DNA of 64,000 nucleotides from Sulfidibacter corallicola. GTDB taxonomy: Bacteria; Acidobacteriota; Holophagae; Acanthopleuribacterales; Acanthopleuribacteraceae. The notes under the pieces are model-generated. The model saw only the letters and a list, made by a program, of their open reading frames with translations, was not told the origin of the DNA and made no database searches. Within the stretch, counting starts at the first letter, position 1; every line of letters begins with the position of its first letter. Both the position numbers and the translations under genes were made by a program. The stretch covers positions 8,178,256-8,242,255 of the forward strand of contig NZ_CP071793.1 in the NCBI RefSeq assembly GCF_017498545.1. Direction: 5' to 3'. Below are positions 1 through 7,655 of this stretch, piece after piece.

Positions 1-77
1 ATCGCCATGTGGCGGTAGGTATTGAATCCTTGGCTGGAACGGAGGCTATCGAGTTGTGTTCCATCGTGATGAGCGGT

Positions 78-317
78 GACTGCTGTTTTTCACCACAAAG
101 TCGTTGCCCAGGCCGGGGGCCCGGGTTTCAGGTAGGTAACTAATCGAAGCGAATCGTTTGGGAGTTCCCGCATTTGTGAGAGGGGCGTCGTTGCAGTAAG
201 TTGGCCCGCCGGGCCGACATTTTTCGACGAACTCCCTGCACATCCGCCTTTTTAGGTTTTTATCTTTATCTTCGAGCTTTACAGAGTTTGTTACATAAAC
301 AGAGTTTGTTACATAAG
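78..317. repeat. Left arm of a ~240-bp inverted repeat
   Basis: This segment is nearly the reverse complement of 1725-1966. The arms differ mainly by an 18-bp local duplication here (acagagtttgttacataa twice, about 283-317) and a 16-bp insertion in the right arm. Both arms can be read as a short peptide-like frame, but nothing suggests that it is coding. The arms enclose 1.4 kb containing a tandem duplication. No transposase lies between them, so this is either a non-autonomous element or two copies of a dispersed repeat in opposite orientation. Confidence 0.85.
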
Positions 318-414
318 AGGTCACAGAGGAAACGGAGTTAAGTCACTTTTACCGTAGGTTGTTTTGAGTTTTGAGTTTTGAGTTTTGAGTTCGTGGAGTT
401 TTTTAGATTTTTAT

Positions 415-1307
415 TCTTTTGTTGGTTTGAAAGCGTAAGAAATGGATCATTAAGTAAAAAATGAACGAGCGCCTATTCAAAAACAGATGTTTTGAAAGGG
501 TTCCTCTGGATGGGCCGGGTTTCAAATGCTAACGGGTATCAGTCGTCCATGCAGTCGTGTTTCATCTGGTTTTTTGAAACGGGACAATTTTGTCCACGAA
601 TCACTCGAATTACACGAATCAAAGCATTACCACGGAATGATTCTCGGAGTGCAATCGGTCCTTTAAAAAATCGAGAGCACGGGATCCGAAGATGATTTTT
701 TAATTCGTGTCAATCTGTGTGATTCGTGGACAGACTTTTTTAGCCAGAGATGAGCCACAAGTGGATGGTTTCACGGAAGGTCACAGAGATAACCCAACCA
801 AGTCTCATTGCGGTAAGCTGTTTTAAAAATTAAGGTAGTAGAAATATTTCAGATAACTGCTCTTTTGTTGGTTTGAAAGCGTAAGAAATGGATCATTAAG
901 TAAGAAATAAACGAGTGCCTATCCGGAAACAGATGTTTTGAAAGGGTTCCTCTGGATAGGGCGGGTTTCAAATGCTAACGGGTGTCAGTCGTCCACGCAG
1001 TCGTGTTTCATCTGGTTTCTTGAAACGGGACAATTTTGTCCACGAATCACTCGAATTACACGAATCAAAGGATTACCAGGGAATGATACTCGGAGTGCAA
1101 TCGGTCCATTAAAAAATCGGGAGCACGGGATCCGAAGATAATTTTTTAATTCGTGTCAATCGGTGTGATTCGTGGACAGACATTTTTAGCCAGAGATGAG
1201 CCACAAGGAGATGGTTTCACGGAAGGTCCCAGAGATAACGCAACCAAGTCACATTGCGGTAAGCTGTATTGAAAATTGAGGTAGTAGAGATAGTTCAGAT
1301 AACTGCT
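415..1307. repeat. Tandem direct repeat, two ~446-bp copies
   Basis: Copy 1 runs from about 415 to 860 and copy 2 from about 861 to 1307. They are about 90% identical by eye with almost no indels. Each copy starts with tcttttgttggtttgaaagc. About 60-70 bases in, each contains a stretch resembling the left part of the MITE-like element at 41511-41724 (..cctctggat..gggtttc.aatgc..). Each then carries a long inverted repeat built on gtccacgaatcac. No stable open frame longer than 67 codons is shared, and the sequence looks non-coding. Confidence 0.9.
592..731. repeat. Inverted repeat of the gtccacgaatcac/attcgtg type
   Basis: The left arm (592-619) and right arm (703-731) are reverse complements with a few mismatches. 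They enclose about 83 bases and could fold into a long hairpin. The same structure recurs 446 bp downstream in the second tandem copy (about 1038-1177). Sequences of this type (attcgtg...gtgattcgtggac) are familiar as dispersed intergenic repeats in several environmental phyla. No function can be assigned from the sequence. Confidence 0.75.
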
Positions 1308-1518
1308 TGATGAGATATGATGCCGTACCTATCCAACATTTCGGTCCACGGCCCCGGACGAGCCCGGTACCTAGTTTGACAACGCCTTCTCCGTGACCGC
1401 GAGCGCTCCAAACCTCCTCGCCACAACGGATTCCCAAGAGGTGATCCAACCTCCGGAAACTCCGTGGACTCTCTTGAAACAAAGTGGTGTATTCAACCTG
1501 AGCTGGGTCTTGCCGTCG

Positions 1519-1617
1519 TCAAATCTTGATCAGGAAGGCAGGAATGATCGAAACCAGGAAAAGCAGGGCCATGATTCGACACCAAATGCGGATCCTTTCC
1601 TGGTTTCCGATGTTCAT
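1519..1617 (-). CDS. Possible 32-aa single-span hydrophobic peptide
   Basis: A short minus-strand frame reads from an ATG at 1617 to a TGA at 1519. The N-terminal half is basic and aromatic (ERIRIWCRI) and the C-terminal half is a membrane-type segment (MALLFLVSIIPAFLIKI). An in-frame TAG lies three codons upstream, so the frame is not the tail of a longer gene. The ribosome-binding site is weak (gcgagaaccc before ATG). It lies inside a repeat-rich island. It could be a small membrane peptide of the type I toxin kind, or chance. I do not recognise a family. Confidence 0.2.
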   Translation of the reverse strand: MNIGNQERIRIWCRIMALLFLVSIIPAFLIKI

Positions 1618-1724
1618 GGGTTCTCGCTAAATTTTTCGGATGAACGACCCATGGCCCTTCGCCAGAAACCAGGTGGTCTGTTTCTTTCTCGAAATCGAGC
1701 TGGGTATGCCCGCTGGTTCGCGGC

Positions 1725-1966
1725 TCTTATGTAACAAACTCTGTAAAGCTCGAAGATAAAGATAAAAACCTAAAAAGGCGGATGTGCAGGGAGTTCGTCG
1801 AAAAATGTCGGCCCGGCGGGCCAACTTACTGCAACGACGCCCCTCTCACAAATGCGGGAACTCCCAAACGATTCGCTTCGATTAGTTACCCACCTGAAAC
1901 CCGGTGGTCCGGCAATCCGGCCCCCGGCCTGGGCGGCGACTCAGTGGTAAAAAAAAGCAGTCACGA
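1725..1966. repeat. Right arm of the ~240-bp inverted repeat
   Basis: This is the reverse-complement partner of 78-317, with a 16-bp insertion near 1901-1916. Its right end carries gactcagtggtaaaaaaaagc (1938-1958). That motif belongs to a dispersed 'ttttttaccac(t/g)gag..cacagag' repeat also seen at 41289-41328, 47957-47995 and 48370-48430. It lies just downstream of the stop of the S9B peptidase gene, so it may act in its 3' region. Confidence 0.8.
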
Positions 1967-1999
1967 ACCCAACCCGCGAAGCACCCAACCTCCGCCCAA

Positions 2000-4279
2000 T
2001 CAGAGGGACAACTCGATGCGGTAGCCCGCCGGCGGGGTCTTCCCCTGCAAATGGGTGACAAAGTAGTCCCAACGCTTGCGCAGAAAGTAGGGATCGTCGT
2101 TCAGAAGGTGGCGCTTGTTGGGGATCAACAACAGGTCGAAGTCCTTGTTGTGCTTGATCAGCTCTCCGGCCAGGCGCAGGGTTGCCGCCGGATTCACGTT
2201 GTTGTCCATGTCGCCGTGTACCAGCAACAGGCGGCCCTTCAGGCGATCCGCCAGGGTGAGGTTCGACTGTTCGTCGTAGTGTGAGCCCTGCTCGCCCATC
2301 CACAACTCCGGCCACCAGATCTTGGCCATGCGGTGATCGTGATTGCCGGCCGACGACACACCGACCTTGTAGAAATCGGGGTGCGTCAGCATCGCGCGCA
2401 CCGTGTCGTACCCGCCGGCCGAGTGGCCGTAAATACCCACCCGATCCAGGTCCATCCATGGCCGGGTTTCGGCCAATTGACGCATCGCACCGATGTGGTC
2501 CGGCGCGCCCACGTCACCCAGGTTCTTGTAGGAAAAATCGTGGAAGACCTTGCCGCGGCCCGAGGTGCCCATGCCGTCCACGTTGATCACGATGAAACCC
2601 AGGTTCGCCAGGGCCTGCTCCTGGCGGTAGATCAACTCCACGAAGGATTTGGGTGTGTACACCGCGTGCGGGCCGGAGTAGGTGCCGTCGATGACGGGAT
2701 ACTTGTGGTTGGGGTCGAAGTCGGCCGGTTTGTAGAGCAGCCCGTACAAATCGGTCTTGCCGTCTCGGGCCTTGACGCGGAACGGCTCGGGCGGGACCCA
2801 ACCCGCCGTCAACAGCGGCTGGATGTCGGCTTCCGCGAGCTTCTTCAGGGTCTTGCCGTCACGAGTGCGTCGCAGCAGGACGCTGGGGGTGCGGTGCACC
2901 TCCGAGAGGTTGTCGACGAAATAGCGGTGGTCAGGGGAGAACCGCATGTAGTGGTTTCCTGGCTCCGGGGTCAAGCACGTCAGGTCGTTGCCGTCCAGGC
3001 CGACCTTGTACAGGCGACGGTAGTAGGGATCCTGGTCCTTCTCCACGCCACTGGCCGTGAAGGTGACCCAGCCTTCCGCTTCGTCGATTTGGGCGATGCG
3101 ATTCACCACCCATGCGCCTCGCGTCACAGCGTTCTTGATCGCGCCGGTCTTGCCGTCGATGCGGTAGATGTGCTGCCAACCCGAACGTTCGGAGAGCCAG
3201 AGGATGTCGCCGGATTCTTGAAGCAGGCGGAACTGGTGATTGTTCGTATCCACGAACGTCTCGCTGGTTTCCTCCAGCAGGACGCGGATCTTGCCGGTTT
3301 CCGCGTCGATTTCCACCAGGTCCACGCCGCGAAAGGCGCGCTTCCAGCGAGGCCACAACAACTTTTTGCCGTCCTTCGACCAGACCGGCAGACTCCATTC
3401 CAGGTAGGCGGGCTGCGGCACCATGTCGACCGGGGTGCGCGTTCCTTTTTTCAGGTCGAACAGCACGAACGATTGGGTAGATAACTGGTCGTCGACCGGC
3501 AGGGCGCGTTCGTAGCCCCAAACCTTGGCCCGGAACCCTTCCTCCGGCGTGGACTGGAACAGGTAGAGCTTTTTGGCCTTGCGTCGATCGAGATGGATGC
3601 TGATCATCTTGGTCCCGTCCGGGGACCAACTGGCGGAGATATCGCCTTCCGATTCGCCTTGGGTATCCGGTTCGCCCATGGGTTGCATGGCATACCAGGA
3701 CGGCCGAAAACCGTAGCCGAATCGAGCCGCCCCGTCTTCGGTCAGGGCGCGTTCCTTGTCCTTGCGGTGATCGTGTACATATAAATTATGGTCCCGCACG
3801 AAGACGCGCCGATGCCCGTCCGGTGAGACGACGTGCCGCTGCTCGTCCTTCTCTTCGTCCATGACCAACTCATGGGTCTCGGTTTGCCAACGCCAGGAGG
3901 CCGCGCCAAGGGAAAACGAAATCGATTTACGATCTTCCGAAACCTCGATGTCGCGAAACGGCAGCGCTTGCGGGTCCACCTCGAGGTCGCCGGCCTTGGC
4001 CAGCGCCTTGGCCAGCTTCTCGTGATCGAAGGCCGGTGCATCGGTCGCACGCTTCACGTCGACCCAGCGAAAGGTCCGTTGCCCGAAGCGGTTGTCCAGA
4101 TACCAAAAACCCGATTCGTCCTCGGCCCAATTGGGTGCGACATAGGCATGTGCCACCAATTTCAGGACATTGCCCGGTAGAAACCGCTCGGCACGGCGGT
4201 AGGCTTCGGTGAGGTCGGCATCTCGAGCGGTCGCAAATCCGGAACACAACAGCAGCAATGGGAGACAAAGGGATCGCAT
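2000..4279 (-). CDS. Secreted prolyl oligopeptidase family S9B (dipeptidyl-peptidase IV-like)
   Basis: The protein is 759 aa. It starts at the ATG at 4279, preceded by a good ribosome-binding site (gaggtg) and followed by a hydrophobic signal peptide (MRSLCLPLLLLCSGFATARD). An upstream in-frame ATG at 4432 would only add a low-complexity leader. The N-terminal two thirds matches the DPP-IV beta-propeller region (KLYLFQ, AYLEWSLPVWSKDGKKLLW, SERSGWQHIYRIDG). The C-terminal third is an alpha/beta hydrolase with nucleophile motif GHSAGGY (Ser about residue 620), the Asp in VHGDMDNNVNP and the His in NKRHLLNDDPYF. It should cleave N-terminal dipeptides from peptides in the periplasm or outside the cell. 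It is divergent from the gamma-glutamyltranspeptidase gene and could work with it in extracellular peptide use. The length fits the family. Confidence 0.93.
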   Translation of the reverse strand: MRSLCLPLLLLCSGFATARDADLTEAYRRAERFLPGNVLKLVAHAYVAPNWAEDESGFWYLDNRFGQRTFRWVDVKRATDAPAFDHEKLAKALAKAGDLEVDPQALPFRDIEVSEDRKSISFSLGAASWRWQTETHELVMDEEKDEQRHVVSPDGHRRVFVRDHNLYVHDHRKDKERALTEDGAARFGYGFRPSWYAMQPMGEPDTQGESEGDISASWSPDGTKMISIHLDRRKAKKLYLFQSTPEEGFRAKVWGYERALPVDDQLSTQSFVLFDLKKGTRTPVDMVPQPAYLEWSLPVWSKDGKKLLWPRWKRAFRGVDLVEIDAETGKIRVLLEETSETFVDTNNHQFRLLQESGDILWLSERSGWQHIYRIDGKTGAIKNAVTRGAWVVNRIAQIDEAEGWVTFTASGVEKDQDPYYRRLYKVGLDGNDLTCLTPEPGNHYMRFSPDHRYFVDNLSEVHRTPSVLLRRTRDGKTLKKLAEADIQPLLTAGWVPPEPFRVKARDGKTDLYGLLYKPADFDPNHKYPVIDGTYSGPHAVYTPKSFVELIYRQEQALANLGFIVINVDGMGTSGRGKVFHDFSYKNLGDVGAPDHIGAMRQLAETRPWMDLDRVGIYGHSAGGYDTVRAMLTHPDFYKVGVSSAGNHDHRMAKIWWPELWMGEQGSHYDEQSNLTLADRLKGRLLLVHGDMDNNVNPAATLRLAGELIKHNKDFDLLLIPNKRHLLNDDPYFLRKRWDYFVTHLQGKTPPAGYRIELSL

Positions 4280-4612
4280 GGAACACCTCGCGGGGGATGA
4301 GAGACGTGGAAATCGGAAACCTCGGGCGACCGGAGTGGGGGAGAGACACCACGGCGCCGCGTGCAGGCCGGTGGGCGTCAGGCGGAAGGACGCGCCGGAG
4401 AAAATGGAGGAAAAGAGGGCGGAAGAAAACATGAAACCGATCCGATCACGAGCTTTAATGTGTATTTTAGTGATATATCAATCGTGCGTCAACTCGCTTC
4501 CCCTCCGCCATCCGGATCTCTTCCCACCTGTGCTAAGCTGGCGCCAACACAGAATCACAATCCGATTTTCCGGATGTTGGGAGTACTTCGCTTGAATATC
4601 GGTTCCACCTTC
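4280..4612. promoter_or_regulatory. Divergent promoter region of the two peptidase genes
   Basis: This 333-bp gap separates the minus-strand S9B peptidase from the plus-strand gamma-glutamyltranspeptidase, so both promoters should lie here. An AT-rich stretch at about 4450-4490 (tgtattttagtgatatatcaa) is the most promoter-like part, but no clean -35/-10 pair can be named. A gggag sequence at 4579-4583 sits correctly for a TTG start at 4592 of the downstream gene. Confidence 0.4.
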
Positions 4613-6289
4613 ATGCGTCTTCTCGTTCTTTCTCTCCTTTTTCAACCGCTTTCCCTTTTGGCCGCCATTCCCGATCCCGTCGTCGGCGAACACGGCATGG
4701 TCGCTTCGCGTTCCATGATCGCTTCCCAGGTCGGGGTCGACATCATGAAGCAGGGTGGCAACGCCATCGATGCCGCCGTTGCGGTGGGCTTCGCGCTGGC
4801 CGTGACCTATCCCTCCGCCGGGAACCTCGGCGGTGGCGGCTTCATGGTCGTTCGCCTGGAAGATGGTAAGGTCGTCACGCTCGACTTTCGCGAGACCGCG
4901 CCCGCCGCCGCCAGCCGCGACATGTACCTCGACGAGCACGGCGACGTCATCAAGGGGCAGTCCACCAAGACCCGCAAGGCCAGCGGTGTGCCCGGCACGG
5001 TCGACGGATTGCTGCGTGTCTTGGAAAAGCACGGCACCCTGTCGCGCCAACAAGTGCTCGCGCCGGCCATCAAACTTGCGCGCGAGGGTTTTGTCCTGAA
5101 CCGCGACCTGGCCGGCCAATTCAAGAACCAGCTTCGGTTCATGAAGGACTATCCGGCGTCCATGAAGTCCTTCAGCAAAAACGGCGAACCCTACCAGGCC
5201 GGTGATCTGTGGAAGCAGCCGGACCTGGCCAAAACCCTCGAACGCATCTCTAAAAAAGGTAGCGACGGTTTTTACAAAGGCGAGACCGCCAAACTGCTGG
5301 TCAGCGAAATGAAGCGCGGCCTGGGTCTGATTTCAAAGAAGGATTTGGCCAAATACGAAAGTAAGTGGCGCGATCCGATCAAGGGTACCTACCGCGGTTA
5401 CGACATTTGGGGCATGGCGCCGCCCTCGTCCGGCGGGGTGCTGGTGGTGCAGATGCTCAACATGCTGGAGCCCCACGACGTGCGCGCCATGGGGTGGGGG
5501 AGTGCGGCCCTGATCCACCTCATGATCGAGGCCGAACGTCGGGCCTACGCCGATCGCGCCGAGCACCTGGGTGACTTGGACTTCGTCGAGGTGCCTCTGG
5601 CCAAGCTGACCGACAAGGAATACGCCCAGGAACGCATGGGCGACTACTCGGCGGACAAAGCCAGCGACAGTGAAAAGATCGGCGCGGGGAGCTGGCCGTT
5701 GGAAAGCCGCGAGACCACGCATTACTCGGTGGTCGACGGCAAGGGCAATGCGGTCGCGTGCACCACGACCCTGAACTGGGGCTACGGCAACAAGATCGTG
5801 GTCGAGGGTGCCGGGTTCCTGCTCAACAACGAAATGGACGACTTTTCCGTGAAGGCCAACGTGCCCAACACCTACGGGCTCCTGGGTCGGGTCGCCAACG
5901 AAATCCAGCCGGGCAAGCGCATGCTCAGCTCCATGTCGCCGACGATCGTGTCCCGAGACGACGAATTGGTGTTGGTGACCGGTTCGCCAGGTGGTTCCAC
6001 GATCATCACCACGGTGTTGCAGGTCGTCGTCAACACCATCGACCACGAGATGGACATCAACGATGCCGTCGGTTTGCCGCGTTTCCACCACCAGTGGAAG
6101 CCGAACCGCATCATCTTCGAACCCTTCGCCTATTCGCCCGACACGCGGAAGCTGCTCGAGCAGCGGGGCCACGTGGATTTGATGAAGTCGCGCTGGCGGC
6201 TGGGCGATGCCAACTCGATCCTGGTCAAGGACGGTGAGCTGCGTGGGATGAGCGATCCGCGCAACGCGGGCGGTGCCGCGGGCTATTGA
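4613..6289 (+). CDS. ggt: Gamma-glutamyltranspeptidase precursor
   Basis: The protein is 558 aa from the ATG at 4613. A TTG at 4592 has a better ribosome-binding site (gggag, 8-nt spacing) and would add seven residues before the signal peptide MRLLVLSLLFQPLSLLAA. The enzyme transfers or hydrolyses the gamma-glutamyl group of glutathione and related peptides in the periplasm. The proenzyme should self-cleave before Thr368 in TTHYSVVD, the N-terminal nucleophile of the small subunit. Other family signatures are MIASQVGVDIMKQGGNAIDAA, LLNNEMDDFS, MLSSMSPTIV and the oxyanion/glycine loop GSPGGSTI. The length matches the bacterial family. It is divergent from the S9B dipeptidyl-peptidase, so the pair could degrade glutathione-type peptides stepwise (inference). 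Confidence 0.96.
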   Translation: MRLLVLSLLFQPLSLLAAIPDPVVGEHGMVASRSMIASQVGVDIMKQGGNAIDAAVAVGFALAVTYPSAGNLGGGGFMVVRLEDGKVVTLDFRETAPAAASRDMYLDEHGDVIKGQSTKTRKASGVPGTVDGLLRVLEKHGTLSRQQVLAPAIKLAREGFVLNRDLAGQFKNQLRFMKDYPASMKSFSKNGEPYQAGDLWKQPDLAKTLERISKKGSDGFYKGETAKLLVSEMKRGLGLISKKDLAKYESKWRDPIKGTYRGYDIWGMAPPSSGGVLVVQMLNMLEPHDVRAMGWGSAALIHLMIEAERRAYADRAEHLGDLDFVEVPLAKLTDKEYAQERMGDYSADKASDSEKIGAGSWPLESRETTHYSVVDGKGNAVACTTTLNWGYGNKIVVEGAGFLLNNEMDDFSVKANVPNTYGLLGRVANEIQPGKRMLSSMSPTIVSRDDELVLVTGSPGGSTIITTVLQVVVNTIDHEMDINDAVGLPRFHHQWKPNRIIFEPFAYSPDTRKLLEQRGHVDLMKSRWRLGDANSILVKDGELRGMSDPRNAGGAAGY

Positions 6290-6329
6290 TTCGCCGGGCG
6301 GGGTTCGGCGACCGACGCGTCGGCGAATC
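6288..6329 (+). terminator. Hairpin after ggt
   Basis: A perfect 9-bp inverted repeat (gattcgccg / cggcgaatc) begins at the stop codon of the transpeptidase gene. The stem is GC-rich, but no T-run follows. It may be a weak or Rho-assisted terminator, or an mRNA-stabilising 3' hairpin. Confidence 0.4.
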
Positions 6330-6361
6330 CCGCATGCGGCGTTTCCGTTCGTCGCGATTCA

Positions 6362-6562
6362 TCATTCCCAACGATCTTGATCGTCCGGTCGGGGGCAGGC
6401 TCCATCCAAGCTTTTCAACATCAGCAGCGCCGAAGCGAAACATGCACCGCTTATGAGAACACCATCTCTCATTACCCATTCTTGCGAACCCATCGCCTGA
6501 AAAATAAGTATGATTGCGATACTCGCAAAGCCAATACTAAATAATCTTAAAGTGACTTTCAT
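6362..6562 (-). CDS. Small two-span membrane protein, third gene of an XRE cassette
   Basis: The protein is 66 aa from an ATG at 6562 preceded by aaggat. It has two hydrophobic segments (about residues 8-24 and 35-50) and a charged tail (RPDDQDRWE). It is the last gene of a minus-strand trio, 34 bp after the XRE regulator. Small inner-membrane proteins beside YozG-type regulators are common and generally uncharacterised. No family is recognised. Codon choice is AT-richer than in neighbouring genes, which hints at acquisition as a cassette. Confidence 0.6.
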   Translation of the reverse strand: MKVTLRLFSIGFASIAIILIFQAMGSQEWVMRDGVLISGACFASALLMLKSLDGACPRPDDQDRWE

Positions 6563-6596
6563 TTTTTATCCTTTTCTATTCATTCTCATCGGTTGG

Positions 6597-6812
6597 TCAG
6601 TCTTTTTGTGATTTGAGCCAGAATATTTTCTCGACCGCAACGCCAAAGTGGCGCGCTATTTTTAATGCGATAACCGTAGAGGGTGTAAATTTTCCAACCT
6701 CGATCGTACTGATGGTCTTTCGTGTCACACCAATGGCTTCAGCCAAATCGGTTTGGCTCATTCGATGTTCGGCGCGAAAGACGCGTATTTTGTTTTCGAG
6801 CTCGTCATGCAT
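6597..6812 (-). CDS. Small XRE-family transcriptional regulator (YozG-like)
   Basis: The protein is 71 aa from the ATG at 6812 (ribosome-binding site gggaggg). Almost the whole of it is a helix-turn-helix: MSQTDLAEAIGVTRKTISTIEVGKFTPS, followed by the usual AxxIAxxFGVxVExIF ending. It has no sensor domain. Its start overlaps the stop of the upstream membrane-protein gene by 8 bp, so the two are translationally coupled. Known cassettes of this design pair the regulator with a membrane protein that may tether or inhibit it. Autoregulation of the operon is the likeliest role (inference). Confidence 0.88.
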   Translation of the reverse strand: MHDELENKIRVFRAEHRMSQTDLAEAIGVTRKTISTIEVGKFTPSTVIALKIARHFGVAVEKIFWLKSQKD

Positions 6813-7287
6813 CGCTACCCTCCCGCGATCCGAGCCGATACTGAACCAAATATGAAATGCCATAGGATCCGGTCAATATGGCCGCAATCGTCAATAAACA
6901 GAAGTCGGCGGGTAGTGGTTCTGCAACGGGCCTGTTTGCAGAGATGCTATACATGAAGATGATGCTCACCAAAGTAGCTTGAAAAGAAATGGTCATCGCC
7001 TGGCTCATCACCATTTCCATGAATCCGTCCTCTTGAAATGGAAATCTCCTGCCAAAAATAAGAGTTGAAAGGCCCATGCGCTTGAGAAGCCGACCCTTCC
7101 AAAAGATGTAGATGAGCAAGAGGAACGCGCCCGGAACCGCAACCAAGAGGAGGGCGATGATTAACTTGTTTGAAAAGAAGGATAATGACGCCATTAAGGC
7201 ACAAGCGATGCCCATCATGGTGAAAAACACACTGCTTAAATAATTGAGATGTTCCAGAAGCTCACTTTCCGATATTGAATTGTTCAC
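6805..7287 (-). CDS. Four-span membrane protein coupled to the XRE regulator
   Basis: The protein is 160 aa from an ATG at 7287. Hydrophobic segments lie at about residues 18-36, 44-64, 96-114 and 130-148, with a basic loop (KGRLLKRMGLSTLIFGRRFPF) between spans two and three. This is the topology of the uncharacterised DUF2178/DUF2975-type proteins found next to small XRE regulators, but the exact family cannot be settled by eye. It is the first gene of the three-gene unit, and its last codons overlap the regulator start. It probably signals membrane state to the regulator (inference). Confidence 0.7.
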   Translation of the reverse strand: MNNSISESELLEHLNYLSSVFFTMMGIACALMASLSFFSNKLIIALLLVAVPGAFLLLIYIFWKGRLLKRMGLSTLIFGRRFPFQEDGFMEMVMSQAMTISFQATLVSIIFMYSISANRPVAEPLPADFCLLTIAAILTGSYGISYLVQYRLGSREGSDA

Positions 7288-7655
7288 CTTTGAATCCTTT
7301 GTGTGTCATTGTGGAACCTTTGATGGTCATGATGATACCTTAAGGTTTCATTTAGATCAAGCCACAACTTGAAGAGATCGGGTTCTCGGAGGGATCGAAC
7401 AACCATCTCGAGGGTGGTAAGTTATGAATTCCAAGGCTTTTGGAATTGTTTGCGGAGGAAATTCGACCTGAAGAAGCGCCTTTTTGCGGTGCTTGCGCTT
7501 CTCGCGAGAGAGGTGTGTCGCTTCTCGATGTCCATGGGTCATGGTGCTTCGATTCCAGGCACGTGACCGACCCTACCCAAGGTGCAGCGACGAGGCCCTC
7601 TGGTGGGACGGGGAGGTGGGAGATGCTCGTTTCGGTGAGACCCACCGAGACCCGG
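7288..7655. other. Intergenic region upstream of the XRE cassette
   Basis: This 368-bp stretch lies between the cassette's first gene and the stop of the hybrid sensor gene, both on the minus strand. It must hold the cassette promoter. Near 7291-7345 there are short imperfect repeats of cctttgat/cctttgtg that could be operator half-sites. I see no convincing gene and no clear terminator for the sensor gene. Confidence 0.4.

Noticed and set aside
1249..1734. Small open frames in the repeat island (77 and 113 codons)
   Set aside because: They overlap on opposite strands, lie across repeat boundaries and show no family signature or ribosome-binding site.
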